DNA from: Gammaproteobacteria bacterium
GTDB taxonomy: Bacteria; Pseudomonadota; Gammaproteobacteria; SZUA-152
Direction of reading: 5' to 3'
Length of the DNA stretch: 60,180 nt
Assembly: GCA_021647505.1 (NCBI GenBank)
Contig: JAKIUN010000016.1
Location: forward strand, 1 to 60,180
A program made the position numbers and the translations under genes. Numbering within the stretch: the first letter of the stretch is position 1; the number at the start of each line of letters is the position of its first letter. The notes below the pieces were generated by a model. It worked only from the letters and a program-made list of their open reading frames with translations, was not told where the DNA came from and searched no databases. Positions 17,206 to 25,300 of this stretch are shown piece after piece.

Positions 17206-17655
17206 CAGCCATGGTCATTTCGGTCACAGACAGCCTTCTCTTCCTTACCTTCAGCCTCTTTCTCGCAAAAAATATTAATTCTTGCAATACCCTGCTCACA
17301 TGGTCAGACATTTGAAATATATCACCTTGCATACCGACACCTTGCATTGACATGCATCAATTTAATCAAAAACTTTCATTTGAGCATGGCCAATAATCAT
17401 TGAACAGCCCATCACCTCTGCAATCGAAGATATACTATTTTCGCTAAAGTTTCTCTCATCATCAGTGGCTTACCATGGGTAAGCCAGCATACAACGGTAT
17501 TATCAAGGATAAAATTGGCTTCAGCTAACCGCTTGGCTCTATACTGACACATGTCATCAGGCCACATGCATCATTGGGTATATTATGCACCAGGTTGAAC
17601 CTTCCTTCGTAGGAAGTTATAACAACTCCAGGTAACCGGAAGGAATATCAATACC
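17206..17655. other. Divergent promoter region between the Phn-like and Sco-TlpA operons
   Basis: This gap separates the minus-strand transporter operon from the plus-strand Sco and TlpA genes. It contains the FNR-type box at 17347-17360 and a weaker dyad CTGAC-N4-GTCAT at 17544-17557, about 105 bases before the Sco start. No coding frame is supported. Confidence 0.55.
17347..17360. promoter_or_regulatory. FNR/DNR-type box TTGAC-N4-ATCAA
   Basis: TTGACATGCATCAA is centred about 148 bases before the PhnD-like start and about 300 bases before the Sco start. It is the third of the island's four boxes and could act on either divergent operon. Confidence 0.6.
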
Positions 17656-18342
17656 GTGAAGAAAAGAGGGGTTTTTTCCATCGGAAGCTTTGCGCTTATA
17701 CTGGTCGTTACAGTGGTGGCCGCCGCCTTTTTCACCTGGAAGACAAACTCCAATGAGCCTATTAAAGCACCAGAGGATCTTGAAGATTATCTCTTTTGGC
17801 AGGCAAAGCAATTAAATGACTTTACCCTCATTGGAGCCAACCGACAGACCCTCAACCTTGACAGTTTAAAGGACAAATGGAGCTTCGTATTTTTTGGCTA
17901 TATACAGTGTCCGGATGTCTGCCCGATGACCCTTGGAGTACTGGCTTCTGCCTTTGCTGATCTCAAACAAAATCCGGACATTTATGAGGAAATACAGGGT
18001 ATTTTCGTATCGGTCGACCCGCAGAGGGATACCCTCGAACTTCTAAAGGAGTATGCATCCTACTTCGGCAGCGAGTTCTCAGGATTTACGGGTAGTACAG
18101 AACAAATAGATGCATTTACACGGCAAATGGGCGCCTTGTACGCCATACACGACGAAGAGCCCGGGGAAGACCCGGACGCCTACGTGGTCACCCATAATTC
18201 AGCCGTATTTCTCGTTGACCCCCGCGGTAGGCTCTATGGGCGGTTCCCACCACCTCATGATGCTCAAAACATTGCAGACACTTTCATCAAGCTCCGCGCA
18301 TTTTATAAAGAGCAGGATGACAAACGATGGGGTTTTTTCTGA
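17656..18342 (+). CDS. Sco1/SenC family copper chaperone
   Basis: A 228-residue protein starting at GTG with GGAAGG upstream. One N-terminal membrane helix (about residues 8-26) anchors a thioredoxin-fold domain in the periplasm. The copper ligands of Sco proteins are all present: C85-P-D-V-C89 and H180 in VVTHNSAVFLVDP. Sco proteins deliver copper to, or reduce cysteines of, CuA sites in cytochrome oxidase and in N2O reductases. With the NosZ-like gene 3 kb away, the natural reading is CuA assembly for that enzyme. It is followed after 97 bases by a TlpA-like gene. Confidence 0.92.
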   Translation: MKKRGVFSIGSFALILVVTVVAAAFFTWKTNSNEPIKAPEDLEDYLFWQAKQLNDFTLIGANRQTLNLDSLKDKWSFVFFGYIQCPDVCPMTLGVLASAFADLKQNPDIYEEIQGIFVSVDPQRDTLELLKEYASYFGSEFSGFTGSTEQIDAFTRQMGALYAIHDEEPGEDPDAYVVTHNSAVFLVDPRGRLYGRFPPPHDAQNIADTFIKLRAFYKEQDDKRWGFF

Positions 18343-18439
18343 AAATTTTTCTCACAGTAGTCGTTCACGAGCACTTGGCCCTGCACTTCAGCAGACAATT
18401 TTTTCCTCGTCGATCAGATACTGAAAGGAGGCAAACCCT

Positions 18440-18949
18440 ATGTTAAGTCCTGACCGTCATATTGTCTTTTTTGTATTTATTATAGGGTGTTTATTGTTTT
18501 TAAATAGCTGTAGCGAAGACAAATCAGCATTGTACACCGAAGTAGAAATCGCCCCTGACTTTACTCTGGAGCTGTTTGATGGAGGGACTTTTCAGTTAAG
18601 CGACATGAAAGGAAAGGTCGTCGTCATCAACTTTTTTGCCTCCTGGTGTGTCTCCTGCGGTGAAGAGACACCAACCATTGAAAGGGTCTCTCAAGACTAT
18701 GCAAAAAAGGGAGTCGTATTTCTGGCGATTGCCGTCGATGACACGGAAAGGAAGGCGAAGGAGTTTATTAAGAAATATGGACTCACTATTCCAGCGGGCC
18801 TGGATAGGGCAGGAGAAATCAAAGAGGCTTATGGCCTGTACGGCATGCCTACGACCTTCTTCATCGATAAGGAAGGGATGGTCAGTTATTTCCATGCAGG
18901 CGTCGTTACAGAAAAGCTTCTGGAGCATGAAATAGAAAAATTACTGTAA
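18440..18949 (+). CDS. TlpA/ResA-like thioredoxin lipoprotein
   Basis: A 169-residue protein with lipobox L-N-S-C (cysteine 24) and a TlpA-type thioredoxin domain. The redox pair is C70-V-S-C73 in FFASWCVSC, and the cis-proline loop is GMPTTFFID. AGGAGG sits upstream of the ATG. It probably keeps the cysteines of a haem c or CuA apoprotein reduced in the periplasm. It forms a two-gene operon with Sco and is a close relative of the protein at 26115-26663 (both share LELFDG, FFASWC and FLAIAV stretches), so these two are likely duplicates within the island. Confidence 0.9.
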   Translation: MLSPDRHIVFFVFIIGCLLFLNSCSEDKSALYTEVEIAPDFTLELFDGGTFQLSDMKGKVVVINFFASWCVSCGEETPTIERVSQDYAKKGVVFLAIAVDDTERKAKEFIKKYGLTIPAGLDRAGEIKEAYGLYGMPTTFFIDKEGMVSYFHAGVVTEKLLEHEIEKLL

Positions 18950-19406
18950 CACCTAGACTTCATGTATTTGCCAACAATTGCTCCAGGATAAAGCCTTCTG
19001 GAACAATTGCTTGCAAGTTAATACAGATCAGGTAATTAGTTCTACGCTGTTACTTTAATCTCTGAGGGCTCTCCACAAAAACCTGGTAGGGTGGGCAGGC
19101 TTTTCATACCCACGTGGAATATGCGCCAACCGCGTCGTGGGCACAAAAGACGTGCCCATATATGGTCTCCTCCCATTTTGCAAGATTTTGTGTGAGCGAT
19201 GTCAGGGACAGGATTGCTCTCATATATCCGGCCTGTTGGTGAGGAATACTCATTCCTCTGGCCTCGATGAAGTTCGCGCGTATCGTCCTTATCACCCTAT
19301 CGGCTTCGTTGAGCCTCTGGGCACGCCAGGTTTTCAATACGCCGGTCTGACCTGTTGTGTCATCACTTATTCAAAATCTTCGCAATCGTTGGCAGGGGGC
19401 TCCTTC
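18950..19406. other. Non-coding flank of an IS110-type remnant
   Basis: The stretch contains an imperfect TAGGGTGGGC repeat near 19086 and sequence that looks like the downstream end of the IS110-type element. Both strands have open frames (19137-19499 plus, 19104-19337 minus) without family features. I call no gene. Confidence 0.4.
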
Positions 19407-19910
19407 TTACCTTTTTGCTGCTCTTTGTTCAAGCCTGTACGGCAGGCTTGTAAGTCGTGTGGTGCGCCAATACAGCCCATCCTGCATATTCTTGGCTAAT
19501 GCGACCGTCGCTTTGTTCATCCCGCGCGCTGCCCGAATCTTGTTGATCCACCGACTCATCTGTGGTCGTGTGACCGCTTCACTGATGGCCAGGGCATCGT
19601 TGTAGTCATTTTTGTTGCCGCGCACATAGGCTTTCACATATTGCGCCGGAATCAGTTTGACCTCATGACCCAGTGCCTCAAGCTGTCGGGCCCAGTAATG
19701 GGCGCTTGCACAGGATTCCATGCCGATCAGGCAGGACTCTAACGTGGCAAAAAACGTGAGCATTTCTCGACGCTTGAGCTTTCGCTTTTTGACCACTTTG
19801 CCTCGGTCATAACAGCACACCAAATGAAACACATTTTTTGCCAAATCCAGTCCAGCTGTCGTAATCTTGATCACGGTCTTCTCCTTTCTTTCGCTGATGG
19901 TCGTTAACAC
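19407..19910 (-). pseudogene. IS110-family transposase with internal deletion
   Basis: A 167-residue frame. The first 140 residues are the IS110 DEDD N-terminal domain (TAGLDLAKNVFHLVCCYD with the first Asp; IGMESCASAHYWARQL with the Glu; NKNDYNDALAISEA with an Asp). It then jumps directly to a terminal GMNKATVALAKNMQDGLYWR segment normally about 150 residues further on. The C-terminal serine-containing transposase domain is therefore missing, so the protein cannot be active. It lies between the TlpA gene and the cytochrome c gene, splitting the island. The true start may be the GTG-initiated VIKITTAG. Confidence 0.8.
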
Positions 19911-20479
19911 TCTCCATCATGGCGCATTACGACGCCGTTTTTAAAGGCGGGAGGAGACCATCTCATCACTCTACATGGCTGTAACGGAGTAGAATTAGTC
20001 TGTGTTTGTTCGTTCTGATTGCGTAGGTAAGGAGCGATAGCACGACTGCATGGACGCAGGAGGTAGGGCAACGCAGGAGCAGTTGCCGAGGACGCGGTAG
20101 CTTTGAACAAAAGCGCAGGAATGGTTATTTTATTTTGAGTTTTTGTAATTGGATAACGGACACCAAAAAGTAGGTGCTTTAGGCGAAGATGGCTGAAGAT
20201 GACGACTGTATGGATGTAGGAGGAAGAGTGACTCAGGAGACAACGCCGAGATGCAAGATTGGGAGGTTATTCCGTGCACGCTCCCTAGATCCTGCAAGTG
20301 CTCGCACTCACTCAGCACACCCAAATTAGGCGTTTTTCTTAAATATCTACTTTTATCAAGAAAAGACCAACCGAAGAGAACAACCACGTAGGGTGGCATG
20401 TTTCATGTCCACCCTACGAGAGTTCTCGATCATTTTCTCCTTGCCAAGGGCTATCTTAGGAGCCTTGGAAACACCTCTA
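19911..20479. other. Intergenic stretch of decayed repeats
   Basis: This gap contains two related blocks, about 20025-20110 and 20155-20260, in which ATGGATGTAGGAGG-like phrases and CACCAAAAAGTAGGTGC recur, plus an inverted repeat CGTAGGGTGG (20387-20396) / CCACCCTACG (20409-20418). Frames here are repeat-derived and not called. Confidence 0.5.
20387..20418. repeat. CGTAGGGTGG inverted repeat
   Basis: Perfect 10-base arms separated by 12 bases, belonging to the same family as the element at 3062. It sits just downstream of the cytochrome c gene (ending 20480) and may also serve as its terminator. Confidence 0.7.
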
Positions 20480-21439
20480 TTAATATCCCTGTTTAACCTT
20501 TGCGGCGACGTCTTGTGGCCTCTTTCTCAGGCCGCCATCAACATATTTACCACCCACTAGGTTACCACCATCACGCCCTGCGAGTTCTGCTTCCATGAGC
20601 TCCTGGGCATCGGCAAAGTCTTCACTGTCCGCTACATTCAAGGGATTCACATCACCCGCAATCGGCTTGAATGTAGACTTTGGATTCAGATACTCATCCA
20701 GATCCTTGGGGCTTTTTACATCCTGCATAGCGCGAATCCAGGCGACAATATTCCAGATATCCTGATCCTGCATATAGTTGCCCCACGATGGCATGGATGA
20801 AGAAAGAGAAATCGCTTCACCACCACCTTTGATAGAAATGAACAGTTCAAGATTGCTCTTCTTGTTCATATACTTACCGGCAACCAAGGTTCTCGGTCGC
20901 GGATCCAGGTCGATGGCCACTGGCCCATCACCCTGTAACATCCAGCCATGACAGGCGATACAGTATGAATAATACCACTGCTTTCCTTCATTCGGGTCGG
21001 CACCAGGAACACGGGTTTCAGTAAACGTGGGTGACCAGTTATTCGTCCATTGATTATAAATTTCCTCGCCTTTTGCCGGTTCCTTCACCCGATCCCACAG
21101 CTCCGTCCTTCCTGTACCTCCACCGCCATGTCCACCGTAACCACTTTCACCCTCCGTCAGGGTCGTCTTGTCGGTTCGCTTACCAACGCCCGTCAAGTAG
21201 TCAAACGGTGCAACACCATAGGTGCTGCCCGCCTTACCCATAGCCATATCCATGGCTTCCTTTTCATAGGCCTTCGAAGCCTTTTCCAAAGCCTCGTCAC
21301 TCAGGGTGGGACACTCAACCTTCGCACCCTGTGCTTTGCACCGCTTCTTTTTTTCCGCAGCGAAGGCAGACGAACCTGCCCACACGGCGACCAAACCTGC
21401 CATTGCGATCACGCATATTTTCAGATACTGATTCTTCAT
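20480..21439 (-). CDS. Periplasmic mono-haem cytochrome c associated with the NosZ-like enzyme
   Basis: A 319-residue protein from the ATG at 21439, with GAGG upstream; a GTG lies one codon earlier. Signal peptide: residues 1-28, ending AFA-A. A long N-terminal extension rich in Lys, Glu and Gly (GGHGGGG near 103-109) precedes a class I cytochrome domain: C161-I-A-C164-H165 (full-length numbering) and axial Met in SSMPSWG. The C-terminal tail of about 80 residues is also unusual. It is 157 bases downstream of the NosZ-like gene on the same strand, so it is the obvious candidate electron donor to that enzyme, analogous in role to NosC. Confidence 0.88.
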   Translation of the reverse strand: MKNQYLKICVIAMAGLVAVWAGSSAFAAEKKKRCKAQGAKVECPTLSDEALEKASKAYEKEAMDMAMGKAGSTYGVAPFDYLTGVGKRTDKTTLTEGESGYGGHGGGGTGRTELWDRVKEPAKGEEIYNQWTNNWSPTFTETRVPGADPNEGKQWYYSYCIACHGWMLQGDGPVAIDLDPRPRTLVAGKYMNKKSNLELFISIKGGGEAISLSSSMPSWGNYMQDQDIWNIVAWIRAMQDVKSPKDLDEYLNPKSTFKPIAGDVNPLNVADSEDFADAQELMEAELAGRDGGNLVGGKYVDGGLRKRPQDVAAKVKQGY

Positions 21440-21596
21440 CACTCATTTCCTCGCTGCTAAAAAAGGCCTTATCTCAACCACGGTTTCGGCGGAGTCTCGA
21501 ATAAAGCACTTTTTCCTCCCTAGGAGCCTGAGCCAGCCCAAAATTCAAGGGTTGACCCAGCTATTCATAAAGACTTCACACTGCATGAAGAAAGAG

Positions 21597-23354
21597 TTAT
21601 AGGCTCTTTACACGCTCGGCTATCGTTAACTCGCCTTCTTGCACCAGGCCTGGGAGTCTTTGTGCCTCTTCATAATCACCGACGGCCAGACTGGATGCCT
21701 CTTTGTTGGGATCATCCACAAAGAACGACCCTCTCATTTCCAAATGCAGGGGGCCGCAGAAGTGCTGACAGAAGATCGCATACTCACCGGCGATATCCGC
21801 AACAAATTCAGTGACCGCCGTCACTCCGCGCGGAGCAGCCAGATTAGTCCTCAATCCATAGGGACCATAAATTGTAAAGCCCATGGTGACGTCCGGGTTC
21901 TTCGTAATACCTGCTGCCTTGTCGATATTCGTCACAAACAACCGCACCTTATCGCCCTTGTTCACCCTGATCTGACGAGGGATATAGCCATAACTGAAGG
22001 CCTTGATGTGAATTTCCTTGACGCCATCAACGACCCGGATTCCCGGCTGCTCATTAGACTTGGGCATAAAATACCGTTTCGCCTTGGCCTTATTATGAGG
22101 ATAGATGGCCGGTGTCAAGCCAGCCTTGAGCAAGCCGCCTTTCTCTGCCTGACCCATGGTCCAGTCCTTTATTTGATAGGCATAGATAGTCTTGGCATTG
22201 TGCGGCTCACCATCCACGGGGATAAGCTTTAAGGTCTTGCCATAGGTGGGGCTATCCTCTCGTGCATCCCACATTTCGAAGTTTACCGGATAGACTACCC
22301 CCGTAGGACTGAACAATCCTGTTGAGAATTTATTTAGAGCAATGACATACTTGTTGTCTGCACTAATGGCGATATGTCCGGTTCTGTAGTGGGTTGGGAT
22401 CTCATCGACCACCTCAAGCGTTTTGAGGTCTATCTTTACATTGGAATCCGCCACAAAACAGCTTTGATAGGCGTACTTGGAAGTCAGCCCTTCTGGACTA
22501 TCCTTCCCCGGCTCATAGGTGCCACCGTCCTTATCATAGACATCCATCACCGTGTGGAGCGGGCCGGCACAGGTCGGCAAGACCTTTTTAACCGCCAGCG
22601 TTTCGATATCAATCACCGTCATCGTCGCCGACAGCTTGTCGCTCACCAAAGCCACCGTGCCCTCGGGTATGACGTCAACGCCGTGTGGATTTTTTCCGAC
22701 GGGAATTGCTTTAATAAACTTAAAAGGGTTAGCGGAAAAGACACCCACCGTTGAATGATAATAATTACCGGCAAAGACATATTTTCCCTTCTTGCCGACA
22801 TCCAGGTAATCCGGTGCGCTCGGCGCCGGCCCCCAGTCAATTATTTGCGTCTTGCCGGTGGAGATCTCGGTCTTTGACATCTTGCCGGTATACTCACCAG
22901 TTCCGAACAGATACTTGCCATCCGTACTCAGCGCAATGTGGTGGAGACCAAAGGGAAAAGGAAGCGCAATCAATCTCTCCAACATGCCGGTTTGTAAATT
23001 TATTTCTCCAATAGTGTTGGCACCCTTATCATTGACATAAAGATATTTTCCATCCGGCGTGCCATTTTTGTTACCTGCGGGAGAACCACCGTAAACAACC
23101 TCATGCAAATCTACGCCGACAGAAATATGCCGATAGGTTTTCATGCTTGGAAGCCCTATCACCGCCACCTTACCATTTAGACCACCCGCGTTATAGAGCA
23201 GCATTGGATCATGTAGCGGTGTATCTTTATTGTCTACTTCTGCATTTTGCCACGATGGCACCTGTTCCTCGGCACTTGCTGCCGCCCCTCCCCCAACTGC
23301 CAAACAAACTGCCGAAAGAAGCTTCACTATGAGAAACTTGTGATTGCAATGCAT
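21597..23354 (-). CDS. nosZ: Divergent nitrous-oxide reductase (NosZ-like), Sec-exported
   Basis: A 585-residue protein with a Sec signal peptide (no twin arginine), ending near ASAEE; AGGAGG precedes the ATG. Residues 50-440 form the seven-bladed propeller and 445-547 the cupredoxin domain. CuZ-type histidines can be aligned to known NosZ: DLHE (H84), LHH (H138/H139), NPHG (H224), GPLHT (H267), RTGH (H327), EPH (H385). The canonical second His of DxHH is Glu85. The CuA motif C529-x3-C533-x3-H537-x2-M540 is intact, but the usual upstream His of the THGF motif is Met491 (VTMGF). The LNKFS segment also matches NosZ. Homology is clear; N2O as substrate is likely but unproven. Confidence 0.85.
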   Translation of the reverse strand: MHCNHKFLIVKLLSAVCLAVGGGAAASAEEQVPSWQNAEVDNKDTPLHDPMLLYNAGGLNGKVAVIGLPSMKTYRHISVGVDLHEVVYGGSPAGNKNGTPDGKYLYVNDKGANTIGEINLQTGMLERLIALPFPFGLHHIALSTDGKYLFGTGEYTGKMSKTEISTGKTQIIDWGPAPSAPDYLDVGKKGKYVFAGNYYHSTVGVFSANPFKFIKAIPVGKNPHGVDVIPEGTVALVSDKLSATMTVIDIETLAVKKVLPTCAGPLHTVMDVYDKDGGTYEPGKDSPEGLTSKYAYQSCFVADSNVKIDLKTLEVVDEIPTHYRTGHIAISADNKYVIALNKFSTGLFSPTGVVYPVNFEMWDAREDSPTYGKTLKLIPVDGEPHNAKTIYAYQIKDWTMGQAEKGGLLKAGLTPAIYPHNKAKAKRYFMPKSNEQPGIRVVDGVKEIHIKAFSYGYIPRQIRVNKGDKVRLFVTNIDKAAGITKNPDVTMGFTIYGPYGLRTNLAAPRGVTAVTEFVADIAGEYAIFCQHFCGPLHLEMRGSFFVDDPNKEASSLAVGDYEEAQRLPGLVQEGELTIAERVKSL

Positions 23355-23985
23355 CTTTGTTTCCTCCCGTATGCGCCATTATCATTAACTGTTGACTGTA
23401 ACCGTTAAATAAATAGCAAGATGTTGACGCCGAGCCCCCCTGGGATTTAGCTTTAACCCAGAGATTTACTAAGACTCAAAATTTATTTCAATCGGTGCGG
23501 CCTCCGCAGCACACAATATGACCTTTTCTTTGCTTAATAATGGTTGTACTGACTCGACCTTACACAGCCGGTAACATTGAGCCATCCAATTTCTTGCAGT
23601 GAAAAAAACGCTCTAACTTAATACCCATCATCCCGCTGCGGCATTTTGACGCACTTCCACGCTACATCTATATCTCCAGCCACACTTCCATTCCTTGACA
23701 TTGGTCAAGAATGCCTGATATAGCCTGCCTCCCTCTACTTTAGTGGGTCAATCTATTATAAATAACTGTCGCTAAATGTTATTTTTAACCACGCTGGGAT
23801 AAAATATCCAAACTCCCTGTATATTTACATCTAACCCATATCAGAGATATTTACCCGGGAATTATTTATTTATCCTGTCTTGATAAGTCTATTCATGAGT
23901 GCCACGCTATAGTATCGGCTCTGGTAATATCAGTATTGGGTACTTAAGCTGGTACTCAGCTTACGGCAATGAGGGTTAACGCAGA
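23355..23985. other. Divergent promoter region of the NosZ-like gene and the maturation operon
   Basis: A 631-base gap with no supported gene. It contains the FNR/DNR-type box at 23695-23708, between the minus-strand NosZ-like gene and the plus-strand lipoprotein-CcmH-TlpA-CcdA operon. The long untranslated stretch in front of the NosZ-like gene (about 340 bases from the box) may hold a further promoter that I cannot identify. Confidence 0.55.
23695..23708. promoter_or_regulatory. NNR/DNR-type box TTGAC-N4-GTCAA
   Basis: TTGACATTGGTCAA is a perfect palindrome of the NNR/DNR style in the divergent region upstream of the NosZ-like gene and the maturation operon. Its centre is about 347 bases from the first start and 284 from the second. 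Confidence 0.65.
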
Positions 23986-24825
23986 ATGAATTTTACGAAC
24001 GGCTCCCTACTGCTCTTCATCACCTTGCCCCTCCTGACCTTCAGCACCGGATGCGAGAGAAACACAGGAAATTCATCGGCTATTAACGAAGAGACAGAAG
24101 GACTCTCCATTGGAAGAATGAGGGTTGCTATCTGGCCTGAATACGACGACCCCAGCCTGCTGGTTATTTATGATGGGAAGTTTGATGAAGATTCCCGATT
24201 TCCCATTAAAACGAGCTTCCTAGTCCCTAAGGGCGCCATTATCAGCGATGCTTGCAGCCTTTCACATGAAGGACAGCATTTTTGCCAGCTTTATAAGGTC
24301 TTTGACCGAGGGGCATACGATGAAGTACGCCTTTTACTGCCTTACCCAAATTTTTACCTCAGTTTCCACACTCCGGCATTCTCAGGGATAGACAGACAGC
24401 GAGAATTTCCATATCAGATTAAAGCCAATCATCCCATAAGATTTATGGAAATAGACATCCAGCAGCCCTTGCGGAGCAGTGAATTCAAGATAACACACGC
24501 AAATAATTCATCATTGACCCATGAGGTTCCTGCAGAAAGCGAGGTAAAGGGATTCAATCATTTCTCTTACAAACTGGAGAATGTCGAGAAAGACAAGGAA
24601 ATCACCTTTACGATTAACTACATCAAGAATGACCCAAAACCATCAGTCGACATTAAGTATTCACGCATGGGTGAGAAAAATACCTGGGAATCGCCGTATA
24701 AAACTCAAAAAAATGTTAAAAAGTTTGTATATATATTAGCCGGAAGCGGAATTTTCGGCATATTGGCTGCCGTCAGTGGATTTATATGGCTGCGAAGAAA
24801 AAGACGGCGCAAGGAACTGGCATGA
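23986..24825 (+). CDS. Lipoprotein with C-terminal membrane helix, unknown family
   Basis: A 279-residue protein with a signal sequence and lipobox F-S-T-G-C (cysteine 23), a periplasmic beta-rich domain of about 200 residues starting MRVAIWPEYDDPSLLVIYDG, and a C-terminal membrane helix (about 245-268) with a strongly basic end (RRKRRRK). I do not recognise a named family, although similar WPEYD-containing proteins seem to accompany cytochrome c maturation genes. It overlaps the CcmH-like gene by an ATGA junction and heads a six-gene plus-strand operon. A chaperone role for haem or copper insertion is inference. Confidence 0.72.
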   Translation: MNFTNGSLLLFITLPLLTFSTGCERNTGNSSAINEETEGLSIGRMRVAIWPEYDDPSLLVIYDGKFDEDSRFPIKTSFLVPKGAIISDACSLSHEGQHFCQLYKVFDRGAYDEVRLLLPYPNFYLSFHTPAFSGIDRQREFPYQIKANHPIRFMEIDIQQPLRSSEFKITHANNSSLTHEVPAESEVKGFNHFSYKLENVEKDKEITFTINYIKNDPKPSVDIKYSRMGEKNTWESPYKTQKNVKKFVYILAGSGIFGILAAVSGFIWLRRKRRRKELA

Positions 24826-25268
24826 AAGAAATCCTTAGCCGAAGGGCCTTTCTGTCACTCGCCTTTTATTTTACCCTGGCTTGCAGCTTGATCTCACCCC
24901 ATGCTTATGCACTAACCGTAGCGGAAGTCGTCAAGGATTTGGCCTGTCCCTGTGAATGTCCGTTAATCCTCGAAGACTGCAACATGAGTTGTGGCCTTGA
25001 ATGGAAGGAGGAGGTAGGTGAACAAATTAAAAAGGGGATGAGCAAAGATCAAATTATGGAATACTTTATTGGGAAGTATGGAGAAAGTGCTCGCCTGACC
25101 CCCATTCAGAGAATACAAGGGAAAACTTACCAATATACACGGAGTTTCGATACAGTAGACTGGGTACTGTTGTGGGCAGGCATAATCGGATGGATGGCGC
25201 TAATGTTCTTGGCCGTCTATATAAGCATCAGAAAACTTTTTTTTAAGAGCCCTAAAAAACCCGTATAA
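24822..25268 (+). CDS. CcmH-like thiol protein with unusual cysteine pattern
   Basis: 148 residues from the ATG at 24822, which overlaps the previous stop (ATGA). It has a signal sequence (to about residue 30), a short domain LTVAEVVKDLACPCECP and a C-terminal membrane helix (about 115-138). The helical KKGMSKDQIMEYFIGKYGE segment matches CcmH/NrfF apocytochrome-binding domains. The family's usual LxCxxC motif is replaced by C42-P-C44-E-C46 plus C53 and C57 (EDCNMSC), five cysteines in 16 residues. That could bind a metal such as copper or thiol-link to an apoprotein. It sits in an operon with three other redox-fold genes. Confidence 0.8.
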   Translation: MKEILSRRAFLSLAFYFTLACSLISPHAYALTVAEVVKDLACPCECPLILEDCNMSCGLEWKEEVGEQIKKGMSKDQIMEYFIGKYGESARLTPIQRIQGKTYQYTRSFDTVDWVLLWAGIIGWMALMFLAVYISIRKLFFKSPKKPV

Positions 25269-25300
25269 CTCCAGAAAGATTGACTGCATAAAAGGCACCC

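Noticed and set aside
17544-17557. CTGAC-N4-GTCAT as a further FNR/DNR box
   Set aside because: Both outer positions deviate from the consensus; kept only as a weak note before the Sco gene.
19137-19499. Plus-strand 120-codon frame antisense to the IS110 remnant
   Set aside because: Shadow of the transposase and its flank.
20130-20399. Minus-strand 89-codon frame
   Set aside because: Made of dispersed repeat sequence between 20155 and 20400.
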